A stretch of 64,000 nt of DNA, taken from assembly GCA_020445255.1 (NCBI GenBank), contig JAGRGY010000029.1, positions 37,357-101,356 of the forward strand, given 5' to 3'. This document shows positions 8,948 to 17,720 of the stretch, one piece after another (the first letter of the stretch is position 1; every line of letters starts with the position of its first letter). Under the pieces are notes generated by a model. It saw nothing but the letters and a program-made list of their open reading frames with translations. It searched no databases and was not told the DNA's origin. This DNA comes from Gammaproteobacteria bacterium (GTDB taxonomy: Bacteria; Pseudomonadota; Gammaproteobacteria; Chromatiales; Chromatiaceae). A program made the position numbers and the translations under genes.

Positions 8948-9183
8948 TTCATCTGCACTCCGTGGTGGTCGGACGGGACCTGGGAACAGTGTAGCTGCGC
9001 GCCCGTGCGGTTTCCTTCGCAGTCGCCGCCGACCGGCGGTGCATCGCTGCAATGCTTGATCGTGGTCACGCGATCGGGCGGGCGCGCCGTCATGCTGGCG
9101 TCCACGATGCTAGGATTGCGTCGCTATCCATTGCGGGCACGACGGCGGCATGGCGGTTGCGCCGGCCAGGTTCAGGGCGGACT

Positions 9184-10440
9184 ATGGGGATTCGACTCAG
9201 ACTGGCGGAGACGGCACAGGAACTCGACGACGTGTTCTGGGTGCGCCGACAGGTGTACACGGTCGAGGAAGGCAAGTTCGACGACGGGAGGTCCGCTGAC
9301 AGGTTTCTCGTCGATCACTTCGATGCCCACCCGCAGTGCGCCAAGCTGATCGCGTACGACGGCGACGAACCGATCGCGACCGTCCGTGTCAATCTCGACA
9401 CCGGGGCAGGGCTGCCCCCCGAGCTGCTCTACGACTTCGCCGCCGAGAGGGATCGCATCAACCGGGAATGGCAGGTGGAGCACGGTGTGGCCCCGCGCCT
9501 GGGCAGTGCCGGCATGCTGGCCGTGCGCAGCCGCTGGCGGCGGCGGCGCGACGTCGTCAGGGCCCTGTTCAAGCTCGCGGCCACCGTCGGCCGTACATGG
9601 GGCGGTACGCACATCCTGGTGGCCGTCAACCACGAGAACGAAGCAATGTACCGCCGCCTGGGATTCTCCGCGGTCGGACCGAAGACCTGGGTCGATGACA
9701 TCGGCAACCACATCGTGCCGATGGTGTCGACGTTCAGCGAGATGTATTCGCGCACCGTGGGTCCACGGCTGGACGGGATCGCGCTGTTGAAGTGCTTCTC
9801 GAACCAGTTCCAGCGTGTCGTCTACCGTGCCGGTGAGGTCATCTTCAGCGAATTCGACGAGGCCGACGAGTGCTACGTGATCGACGTCGGCAGTGTCAAG
9901 ATCACGACCACCAACGCCGTCGACGGCCGCGAACTGGCGTTTGCCATGATGGGGCCCGGCGAACTGTTCGGCGAGATGGCGCTGATCGACTCGAAGACCC
10001 GGTCGGCGAACGCGATCGCGGCGAGCGATACCGAGGTCATCGTGCTGCGGCGCGACGATTTCATGCAGGGCCTGCAGCAGCATCCCGAGCGCCTCGGCAT
10101 CGTCCTTGGTTTCATCTCTGACCGACTGCGGCGTACCGACGAATTCGCCAAGCTGCTGGCCTACGGGTCGGCGGAGCAGCGCATCGAGTTCGCGCTCAAG
10201 GGCCTGCTCGAATCGGCGCGCCTCAAGCAGCGCGCGGATGGTACCAGCCTGCTGCGTGCCGGCCCTGCCGAACTGGCGGCGGCCGCGGGAACCGACGTCG
10301 GTGAGGTGATCGGCTTCCTCGAAGGCCTGCGTGAGCGGGGCATCTGTGAATTCAGCGATGCCCGGATCGAGTTCCTGCGTCCCTACGGTCGCGCGCACCG
10401 CGCCACGAAGCGCCGTCCGGGCGGGTCAGGCCAGGCGTGA
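9184..10440 (+). CDS. GNAT-like acyltransferase fused to a CRP-family regulator
   Basis: 418-residue two-part protein. Residues 1-190 look like a GNAT/N-acyl amino acid synthase (FeeM-type) domain: RLAETAQELDDVFWVRRQVY at the start, PLGSAG-like APRLGSAGMLAVRSRWRRR as the acyl-CoA loop, and HILVAVNHENEAMYRRLGF near the end. Residues about 200-320 form a cyclic-nucleotide-binding domain with a phosphate-binding cassette FGEMALIDSKTRSANA (Glu and Arg-Ser kept). Residues about 330-405 form a winged helix with a poorly conserved recognition helix. GGCGG lies before the ATG. Neighbouring genes include another CRP-like protein and a class III cyclase, so cNMP control of the acyltransferase or of transcription is a fair inference. 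Confidence 0.82.
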   Translation: MGIRLRLAETAQELDDVFWVRRQVYTVEEGKFDDGRSADRFLVDHFDAHPQCAKLIAYDGDEPIATVRVNLDTGAGLPPELLYDFAAERDRINREWQVEHGVAPRLGSAGMLAVRSRWRRRRDVVRALFKLAATVGRTWGGTHILVAVNHENEAMYRRLGFSAVGPKTWVDDIGNHIVPMVSTFSEMYSRTVGPRLDGIALLKCFSNQFQRVVYRAGEVIFSEFDEADECYVIDVGSVKITTTNAVDGRELAFAMMGPGELFGEMALIDSKTRSANAIAASDTEVIVLRRDDFMQGLQQHPERLGIVLGFISDRLRRTDEFAKLLAYGSAEQRIEFALKGLLESARLKQRADGTSLLRAGPAELAAAAGTDVGEVIGFLEGLRERGICEFSDARIEFLRPYGRAHRATKRRPGGSGQA

Positions 10441-10561
10441 TCGGCGTGGCGTCCGCTATCATTGGAGCCAGCCGGATCCGCAAGGCAATGCAACGCATCG
10501 GCGTGCGGCCGGGGTGATAACAGGTCGCCGGTGCGGCGCGAACAGTAGAGAGTCCATCGTC

Positions 10562-11203
10562 ATGCTCGAGAATGTTTACCTTTTCGATGGCCTCACGGAC
10601 GAGGAACGCGACACGATCGAACGCCACGCCGTGGTCAAGCACTACCGCAAGAACACGGTGATCATAGAGCGCGGCGACGACGCAAATGCGCTGTACATCA
10701 TGCAGTCGGGCCGAACGAAGGCCTACGTGGCAAACGACAAGGGCAAGGAGATCGTGCTCAGTGAGCAGGAACCGGGCGCCGTGCTCGGCGAGCTGGCGCT
10801 GCTTGGCGAGATACCGCGCACGGCCTCGGTCATGACGCTCGAGGACAGCGACTTCCTGGTTTTGTCCAAGGTCTCGTTCGGCGACTGCATGAAGCAACAC
10901 CCCAATATCGCATTCAACCTGATCCGGTCGCTGGCCCGCCAGGTCCAGACACTGACCGAGTCGGTCACCGACTTCGCGCTGCTCGACGTGTACGGCAGGA
11001 TTGCGAAGATCCTGACCGACAGCGCCAGCGAGGAAGATGGCCGGCAGATCACGCCGAAGCTCACGCACCAGCAGATCGCCGACCGCGTCGGCGCATCGCG
11101 CGAGATGGTCAGCAAGATTCTCAAGGATCTGCGCGTCGGCGGTTACCTCGAAGTCGACGACAAGCGTTACGTGATCCAGCGCAGGCTGCCGGCCAACTGG
11201 TGA
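10562..11203 (+). CDS. CRP/FNR-family transcriptional regulator
   Basis: 213-residue cyclic-AMP-receptor-type regulator. The N-terminal beta roll (about 8-120) includes VLGELALLGEIPRTASV, with the Glu and the Arg-Thr of the cyclic-nucleotide phosphate cassette, so it probably binds cAMP and is not an FNR: there is no Cys cluster at the N-terminus. A dimerisation helix (about 110-140) leads to a winged helix (LTHQQIADRVGASREMVSKI), whose recognition helix SREMVSKILKDL is close to that of E. coli CRP (SRETVGRILK). It is separated by 121 bases from the GNAT-CRP gene and lies upstream of a CHASE2 cyclase. Confidence 0.93.
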   Translation: MLENVYLFDGLTDEERDTIERHAVVKHYRKNTVIIERGDDANALYIMQSGRTKAYVANDKGKEIVLSEQEPGAVLGELALLGEIPRTASVMTLEDSDFLVLSKVSFGDCMKQHPNIAFNLIRSLARQVQTLTESVTDFALLDVYGRIAKILTDSASEEDGRQITPKLTHQQIADRVGASREMVSKILKDLRVGGYLEVDDKRYVIQRRLPANW

Positions 11204-11356
11204 CCCGCGCAAAGGTGGCGAACCGGTAATAGTTCACAGGTCGCAAAGCGATTTTTGGCCGAATCTGGGCCCCTTCCTCCCCTAGCCTTTCCATTGAGAG
11301 AAGCGAATGCGCCGGCCGCGGCCATGTGGCGTTGCCGGCAACTGGGGAGACGTGGC

Positions 11357-11662
11357 ATGACGACAAAAGACATATTGATCTGGATCTGCCTGATCGCAGG
11401 CATCTATGCCAACCTGGCCTTTCAGGATTCACTGGCCGATTCACGGGAGGCGGATTGGCAACTCGATCGGCTATACAACCCGTCCAACGCACTGCTCGCG
11501 GCCGAAAGCCGCGGACGCGTCACGATATACGACGGCCTCGATGTCGATGACGTCGAACACGCGATGGATGGCCAGTTCGAACGCATCGACTCGATGATGT
11601 TTGTGCGCACGCGCCACCCGGAGCCCGAGGGCGGTCACTACACCGACAACGATTGCGAATAG
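11357..11662 (+). CDS. Small membrane-anchored hypothetical protein
   Basis: 101-residue protein that I do not recognise. It starts TTKDILIWICLIAGIYANLAF, one hydrophobic segment at about residues 5-23 that could be a membrane anchor or uncleaved signal, followed by a hydrophilic acidic domain ending EPEGGHYTDNDCE. The ATG at 11357 follows GGGGAGACGTGGC, a plausible ribosome site, and avoids a 34-codon upstream extension. It lies between the CRP-like gene and the CHASE2 cyclase on the same strand, so it may be part of that signalling unit. Confidence 0.6.
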   Translation: MTTKDILIWICLIAGIYANLAFQDSLADSREADWQLDRLYNPSNALLAAESRGRVTIYDGLDVDDVEHAMDGQFERIDSMMFVRTRHPEPEGGHYTDNDCE

Positions 11663-11788
11663 GCGTGCGCGGTTGGATCGAGACGCAGCCAGGCTGCCTG
11701 ATCGGGCGGGCGGGGGCTATCATTCGATCATGGCCCCCGCAGACGGCGCCGTCGGTGCCGGCGTCGCGGAAGCGGCCACGGGTAATCG

Positions 11789-13978
11789 ATGGGGATCGTA
11801 CGGACCAGGCAAAATCTGTGGCGCGCCTTGTTGCTTGGCCTCGCGATCAGCATGGTCGGTGCGGGGGTCTACGTGCTGCCATGGGGACACGCCCTGGAGC
11901 AGCATTTCGGGCTGGCCTGGCTGTTCCGCCTGCGCGGCCCGCTGCCACCTCCGACCGACGTCATCCTGATATCGATCGACAAGGCGTCCGCCGACGCGCT
12001 CGGTATCCCCTATGACACGGCGCAATGGCCGCGCTCACTGCACGCGAGACTGGTCTCCGGGCTGACCGCCGCGGGGGCGCGCAGCATCACGTTCGACCTC
12101 CATTTCAAGCAACCACGCAACGAAGACGGCGAGTTCGTCGCGGCGCTGCGCGCGGCCGGAAACGTGGCGCTGCTGGAATACCTCGACAAGGACCAGCCGG
12201 CAAGCGTCGGTGACGCCGGCAATCGGATGCCGCTGGTATTGCAGCAGCGCTCGCCGCCGACCGAGGGGATCGCGGCGGCCGCCGCCGGACTGGCGCCGTT
12301 CACGCTGCCCAAGGTGCCCGACCGCGTCGCCAGCTTCTGGACGTTCGACGAGAACGCGGGCAGCGTTGCGTCGCTACCGCTGGTGGCGCTCGCCCTGTAT
12401 GCGCAGGACGGGTACGCGGCCCTCTTGCAAGGTGAGGGACCACCGCCTGCGGCGATCGACGTGTCGCCGCCGACCCGGCTGTACGATCTGGTAACACAGC
12501 GCCCGCCGGCACGCGCGCGTGCACTGCTGGACCGGCTGCTCGCCCGGCACGGCAGGGGCGTCGACGACGCGCACGCGCTCGATCCGCTGCGCGGCCTGGC
12601 AGCCGCACTTGCGCCACCGAGCAGCCGGTTCCTCAACCTGTATGGCCCGGCGCAGACCATCACCACCGTGTTCTACGCCGACGCGCTCGATCGGTTGGCC
12701 TCGCCGGAGCAGCGCCAACGTTTCGCGGGGAAGGCGGTTTTCGTCGGCGTGTCGAGCCCGGTGCAGTGGCAGCTGCGCGACGAATTCCGCACGGTGTTCT
12801 CGGATTCCGAGACCGGGCTGGATCTCAGCGGCAGCGAGATTCTCGCCAGTGCGTTCGCGAACATGCTCGGTGCCGACAGTATTCGCCCGGCCAGTATCGA
12901 CTGGTCGCTCGGCAGCCTGCTGGCCTGGGGCCTGCTGGCCGCCCTGGTCTCCGGCCTGTTGCGGCCCTGGCTGGCGGTGCCGGCCCTGATCGGCCTGGGC
13001 GGGCTGTATCTCGCCATCGCCGTGCATGTGTTCGGCAGTCACCATCTGTGGTTGCCGCTGGTCGTGCCACTGGCCGTGATCGGGCCGTTGACGCTGGTCG
13101 CAACGCTGTTGTGGCAGAACCGCGTCGCGCGCGCCGATCTGCAGCGCATTCAAGAGGTGTTCGGACACTACCTGCCGCAATCGACGGTGCAGCGCCTGGT
13201 CGACGAAGGGCAGGGGGGGCTCGACGATCGGCGGACCGTGCACGGGGTATGCCTGATCACCGACGCGCAGGGCTATACCTCGATCGCCGAACGCATGCCG
13301 TCGGACCAGCTGGTCGACCTGGTCAACAGCTACCTGGCCGTGATCATCGAACAGATCCGGATCCACGGTGGCGAGATCTCGGACATCAAGGGCGACTCGG
13401 TCATGGCGTTCTGGGCATCACGCGAAGACGAGCGCGCGATCCGTGCTGCCGCCTGCCAGGCCGTCCTCGCGATCGACGCCGAGATGACGAGCTGGAACCT
13501 CGGCAACCGCTATAACGTCGTGCTGCCGACGCGCGTCGGGTTGCACTGCGGAGGCATGACGTTGGCACGGGTTGGCGCGATCGACCACTATGAACATCGC
13601 GCGGTCGGTGACATCGTCAACACCGCATCGCGGCTCGAGCAGCTGAGCAAGCAGTTCGGTACGCGGCTGCTGGTTTCCGACGATGTCATCGCCGGCGTCG
13701 GCGATGCCGTCACCCGGCGTCTTGGTGCCTTCACGCTGAGCGGTCGCAGCCGTCCGGTCGTGGTTCACGAGCTGTTGGGCTGGGGAGAGGCGGAGCGCGC
13801 GGAATGGCAGGAGACGTTGACCGTGTTTGAACTGGCGCGCGACGCGTACGAAACGGGCGACATGGCTGCCGCGCAAAACGGGTTCGAGCGCCTGTCGCGC
13901 GGGTCGGGGGAAGACCCGGTGGCCGTCTGGTTCCTGCAGCAACTGCGACGATCCGGGGCTGCCGATGCCCCGATTTGA
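11789..13978 (+). CDS. CHASE2-domain class III nucleotidyl cyclase
   Basis: 729-residue membrane sensor. An N-terminal membrane segment (about 10-30) leads to a periplasmic CHASE2 domain (about 35-375; note SIDKASADAL and the ARSITFDLHF strand), then three membrane segments (about 380-450) and a cytoplasmic class III cyclase domain (about 480-650). Metal-binding Asp492 (LITDAQG) and Asp536 (KGDSVMAF), and the NTASRLE segment with transition-state Asn/Arg, are present, so it should be active. The substrate-choosing positions are not the usual Lys and Asp/Thr: they read Asp532 and Arg604. A short helical tail follows. Adenylate cyclase is the likeliest activity given two CRP-type proteins just upstream, but this is inference. 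Confidence 0.9.
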   Translation: MGIVRTRQNLWRALLLGLAISMVGAGVYVLPWGHALEQHFGLAWLFRLRGPLPPPTDVILISIDKASADALGIPYDTAQWPRSLHARLVSGLTAAGARSITFDLHFKQPRNEDGEFVAALRAAGNVALLEYLDKDQPASVGDAGNRMPLVLQQRSPPTEGIAAAAAGLAPFTLPKVPDRVASFWTFDENAGSVASLPLVALALYAQDGYAALLQGEGPPPAAIDVSPPTRLYDLVTQRPPARARALLDRLLARHGRGVDDAHALDPLRGLAAALAPPSSRFLNLYGPAQTITTVFYADALDRLASPEQRQRFAGKAVFVGVSSPVQWQLRDEFRTVFSDSETGLDLSGSEILASAFANMLGADSIRPASIDWSLGSLLAWGLLAALVSGLLRPWLAVPALIGLGGLYLAIAVHVFGSHHLWLPLVVPLAVIGPLTLVATLLWQNRVARADLQRIQEVFGHYLPQSTVQRLVDEGQGGLDDRRTVHGVCLITDAQGYTSIAERMPSDQLVDLVNSYLAVIIEQIRIHGGEISDIKGDSVMAFWASREDERAIRAAACQAVLAIDAEMTSWNLGNRYNVVLPTRVGLHCGGMTLARVGAIDHYEHRAVGDIVNTASRLEQLSKQFGTRLLVSDDVIAGVGDAVTRRLGAFTLSGRSRPVVVHELLGWGEAERAEWQETLTVFELARDAYETGDMAAAQNGFERLSRGSGEDPVAVWFLQQLRRSGAADAPI

Positions 13979-14057
13979 AAAACGCTTACCGACCGGCGCC
14001 GCAGCAGGCGCTGCCCGCCGACTGCATCATCGACGTATCCGACAGCCGGCCTGGCCG

Positions 14058-14306
14058 TTACAGATTGCAGCCGAAATTGTTTTTCCGATTGCGATGCGGA
14101 CAGCGACCGGGCTGGCCATCGACCGGGTAGGCAACCGCCTTCGACGAATCACCGCCCGTCGAGGCATCGCAAAAGCAGATGTAATCGTTGTCGATCGTGG
14201 GGTCCGTTCTGGCCAGCCAGATCAGCAGCAGGACAATCGCTGACACGGCGCCCCCTGCTAGTCCGCCGACGAGCGCGGAGTTGGTGGTGCTTGTTCCATT
14301 CGGCAT
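14058..14306 (-). CDS. Small single-pass membrane protein with Cys-rich tail
   Basis: 82-residue protein of unknown role. A membrane segment with Gly/Ala small-residue spacing (GGLAGGAVSAIVLLLIWLA, about residues 14-32) is followed by a polar tail with five Cys (CFC, RCPH and NFGCNL). The ATG is preceded by GGGGAGAAC at a good distance, which separates it from shadow frames. It lies 117 bases downstream of the FecR-TPR-barrel gene, on the same strand, and converges with the CHASE2 cyclase. The tail Cys pairs would suit disulfides in the periplasm if the N-terminus is inside. Confidence 0.6.
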   Translation of the reverse strand: MPNGTSTTNSALVGGLAGGAVSAIVLLLIWLARTDPTIDNDYICFCDASTGGDSSKAVAYPVDGQPGRCPHRNRKNNFGCNL

Positions 14307-14423
14307 ATGCGTTCTCCCCGGGGCGCAACAGTCGTTGTTGGTATATGTCTGGTCGCCATCTTCTGCAAAGGTCTTCTTCGTTTGTTATGGATTGGCCGCG
14401 GGCCCGCCGCGACGCGGAGCAAC

Positions 14424-17400
14424 CTAATCGAGTGCAATGGCAATGCTAGCCCAAAAACTCCGCCCCGGCACAAATGGTCGGTAGACATTCAGCCTGTCGT
14501 TCGATTTATGGCGATCGTCACGATATTCGTCGACGTCGTCCAGTGCATCGTCGACCCCGACGACAAAACGGTTGCGATCCCTGTTCCATCGATAACCGAG
14601 AGCCGCGGAGACCGCGTTGAACCGGGTGTCGATGCGCGGCGAACCCAGTGGTCTGAACGCCTGATCGAAGACCGTCCAGTTGACTTGGCCGAACAGGCCG
14701 TTGGGGTTGCTGTAGAACATGGAGATCGGTACCTGGTTGGTCGCAAGCTCGAACACTTCGGTGCCGCGAAAGTCGTCTTCCTGCCGCGTGAACCCGACCG
14801 ATGCCGTCCACCTGTCGTTGATGATCGCCGCGAGCTCGGCGCGGAAACTCTTTTCGTGCAGTGAGTTGGTGGTCTGTACCTCCGAGGTGTCCCGTTCGAG
14901 GTACTCCAGCAGGCCGAAGACGCCGTCCATCGGCGTTACATCCAATGCGACTGCGTTCAAATCGGACTCGGAACGATTGAAATCGTCATAGAACTGGGCG
15001 AATCCCGCGACCTGCGTCGGTTCGATCGTCTCCTCGACGATCAATTGATGCTTGGTCGTTCCGACATGCGCGGCACGTACCGCCAGCCACGGCACGATCT
15101 GCCACTGCAACCCCAGTTTCGGGTTGAGGCGCGAGTATTCCACTGGGGTGCCGGCGAGTGGCTCATCGTGGTCGTCATAGCTCAACCCCAGCGTGAGCAG
15201 CAGATCGTCCAACGCCTCCCAGTGACTGTAGAAGTAGAACGACGTCGATTCGAGGTCATCACTGCGCTGTGTGGGGACAGCGGGCAACACCGGGGGGATG
15301 ATCGAGTCACGGCTGTCGATATCCACGGTCACTTCGCGCCGACTCGCGCCTGCCACCAGTTGCAAGCCGTTCGCCCGCTGCTGCAGTTGCAATTCCCCCA
15401 ATATCCCCTCGCGATTGTCGGACGTCGTCCGGTACGTGAGGATGCGCCCCGGCGGTGCGCAGAACGGAAAGAAGCACGGAATCGCTGCGATCGGCCGGTA
15501 CAGGGTTTCGTCGCGTTCCGCGTGGGCGAGCGTCAACAGCAAGGTGGTGCTTTCGCTGGCGTCCCATCGGGCACCGGCACGCAGCAGATCGCTTTCCAGA
15601 TCCCTGCGCTCGGTGTCCGAGAGGGATCGCGGATCGAGATTCAGGTCGCCCTGGTCCTTGTCCTGATGCCGGGCCTCGAACTGCAGGTTCACGGCGTCGG
15701 ATGCGGCGATCTGGATGAAGGCGTTGTACACCTCGGTACTGAAATCCGCGCCGTAGCGCTGCGGGTAGCCGTCTGCATCGAATACGCCCGACCGGTAGCC
15801 GTCCGAGTCGAACTTGGCATAGCCGACGCTGTAGCTGACCTGGTCCAGCATTCGCGAATGCACGATTTCGAGTCCGGACGTGGCGTTGTCGCCGATGAAT
15901 CCGGCCGAATAGAGGCGTGGGTCGTTGTCCTCGAACAATGCCGAGTACTCGTTCGCGCCGGTCGCGAAGCGTCCCTGTCCGGCCGCAGGATCCTGCTCGC
16001 GGATCAGTTCTCCCGGCGTGACGGGACGTGCGCTCAACGGCTGCAGCAGTTGCGCCTGCAGGCGCTCACTCATGCGGGTGATGCCGCGTCGCGCGACGCC
16101 CTCGTAGCTCTCGGCCAACAGGGCGTGGGCGGCGGCATTGCCCGGGTTGGCGGCCAGCGACCGGGTCGCGTGCGTGCGCGCGACGTCGCGCAGGCCCAGT
16201 TCGGCGTAGGCCGAGCCGATATTGGCATTGCGCACGGCGAGATCGTCGTCGAGCAGCAGGCGCGAGCGGTTTACGGCGCGGTTGTCGTTCAGCGCGATCG
16301 ATTTCTCGTAGTCCCGAATCGCCTCGATCGGTCGGTTCGAGGCCTGCTTGTGCAGGCCCTCGTACAACCAGGGTGTCGGATCGAGCGGGTCGAGTTGGCG
16401 GGCCAGCGCGAATTGGGTCGCCGCCTTGTCGCCGCGGTCTTCGTGCGCGTAGGCCTTGCCCAGGTAGCTGCGGATCAATGCGTTGGCCGGATCCAGGCTG
16501 ACCGCCACCTCGAACTGCCGGCGGCCTTCGGCGAGTCGGCCGTTGCGGATCTCGACCAGACCGAGGCCGAGGCGCGGCAGGGGATCGGCGGAATCGAGTT
16601 GGATAGCCTGATCGAACGCCGAACGCGCCTCTGTCGTCCGCTGCGCACCGAGGTCGGCAAAGCCGAGCACGGTCCGGGTGCGCGACAGGCCGGGGTCGAG
16701 CTCGACAGCGCGCTTCGCGGCGGCGACCGCCTGGTCGCGCGCGCCCATGGCGGCATGCAGTTCGGCCAGCCGTGACCACTGCAGCGCCTCCCCGGGGAAC
16801 AGCGCCACGCCACGCTGCGACGTCGCCAGCGCGGCCGGCAGATCGAACGTTGCCTGCTGGGCATATGAGAGCGCCGACAGGGTCGCTGGCGTCTCTCTGC
16901 GGCCGACGGCATCGCTCGCCAGCTGCAGCGCCAGCAACCTGCCGTTCTGAGCCAGCGCAATGACGGCCCCCAGCGCGAGGGCATCGGCGTTGTCCGGCTG
17001 GCGCGACAGCGTGCGCCCAATCGCGGCTGCCGCCTCGTCGAGTTGTCCCACTCCCAGCAGTCTCTGGGCGGTGACGATGTCGACGTCGACACCCGGCGCG
17101 TTGGGGTCGACGACCGTCGGGTAATACAGCGCCCAGTGCACGGCATCGTCGGGCTTGATGTCCAGGCGCACAACCGGCGCCGTGTCGCGTGTGGCGGAGG
17201 CGGTCTGTCCGCCGTCGATCGACAGGCTGCCGTGCGGGTTGGTCAGCGCGACGCGACCCTCGATGACCGCGACCACGGTTTCTGTCGGCAACACGCGGAC
17301 CACGAACTCGGTCCCCTCGAGACCGGCATTGACGAACGGCGTGCGGATCTCGAGCTTGCCGCGCACGCGGCTCATCAGGTGCAGCGCGCCTTCGATCAGT

Positions 17401-17720
17401 TCGACGAACGAGAAGCCGTCATCGCTCGGCTCAGGAAACACCAGCGTCGAGCGTTGGTCGAGGCGCAGCACGGTTTCGTTGCTCAGTTCGACGCTGGCCC
17501 GGGCGTCGGCGCCGACGCGGATGCGGTCGCCGTAGCAATAGGTCTGACCGAGCCGGGCCGTTTGCCAGCTCTGTCCGCGGAAACGTTGGATGTCGACCGT
17601 GCCCTGCATGGACTGCAGGCGGCCCAGCCAGGGTTCGCAGTCGGCGGCCCCGGCCGCGAACGGCAGCGTCATGACAGCCAGTAGGACGCAGCGAAGCCAC
17701 AGCGCCATCGATCTATACAT
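14424..17720 (-). CDS. FecR-domain, TPR and outer-membrane beta-barrel protein
   Basis: 1098-residue exported protein. A signal peptide (MYRSMALWLRCVLLAVMTLP, cleaved near AGA-AD) is followed by a FecR domain (about 30-180; VRVGADARASVELS-like IRVGADARASVEL, and TPFVNAGLEGTEFVV), then about eight TPR repeats (about 200-540; for example AVAAAKRAVELDPGLSRT), then roughly 500 residues of alternating aromatic/polar strands that fit an outer-membrane barrel (residues about 590-1098). The ATG at 17720 is preferred; the longer frame adds Arg-rich sequence ahead of the signal peptide. There is no TonB plug or TonB box that I can see. FecR-type genes are often paired with CHASE2 genes, as here. The cargo or signal is unknown. 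Confidence 0.85.
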   Translation of the reverse strand: MYRSMALWLRCVLLAVMTLPFAAGAADCEPWLGRLQSMQGTVDIQRFRGQSWQTARLGQTYCYGDRIRVGADARASVELSNETVLRLDQRSTLVFPEPSDDGFSFVELIEGALHLMSRVRGKLEIRTPFVNAGLEGTEFVVRVLPTETVVAVIEGRVALTNPHGSLSIDGGQTASATRDTAPVVRLDIKPDDAVHWALYYPTVVDPNAPGVDVDIVTAQRLLGVGQLDEAAAAIGRTLSRQPDNADALALGAVIALAQNGRLLALQLASDAVGRRETPATLSALSYAQQATFDLPAALATSQRGVALFPGEALQWSRLAELHAAMGARDQAVAAAKRAVELDPGLSRTRTVLGFADLGAQRTTEARSAFDQAIQLDSADPLPRLGLGLVEIRNGRLAEGRRQFEVAVSLDPANALIRSYLGKAYAHEDRGDKAATQFALARQLDPLDPTPWLYEGLHKQASNRPIEAIRDYEKSIALNDNRAVNRSRLLLDDDLAVRNANIGSAYAELGLRDVARTHATRSLAANPGNAAAHALLAESYEGVARRGITRMSERLQAQLLQPLSARPVTPGELIREQDPAAGQGRFATGANEYSALFEDNDPRLYSAGFIGDNATSGLEIVHSRMLDQVSYSVGYAKFDSDGYRSGVFDADGYPQRYGADFSTEVYNAFIQIAASDAVNLQFEARHQDKDQGDLNLDPRSLSDTERRDLESDLLRAGARWDASESTTLLLTLAHAERDETLYRPIAAIPCFFPFCAPPGRILTYRTTSDNREGILGELQLQQRANGLQLVAGASRREVTVDIDSRDSIIPPVLPAVPTQRSDDLESTSFYFYSHWEALDDLLLTLGLSYDDHDEPLAGTPVEYSRLNPKLGLQWQIVPWLAVRAAHVGTTKHQLIVEETIEPTQVAGFAQFYDDFNRSESDLNAVALDVTPMDGVFGLLEYLERDTSEVQTTNSLHEKSFRAELAAIINDRWTASVGFTRQEDDFRGTEVFELATNQVPISMFYSNPNGLFGQVNWTVFDQAFRPLGSPRIDTRFNAVSAALGYRWNRDRNRFVVGVDDALDDVDEYRDDRHKSNDRLNVYRPFVPGRSFWASIAIALD

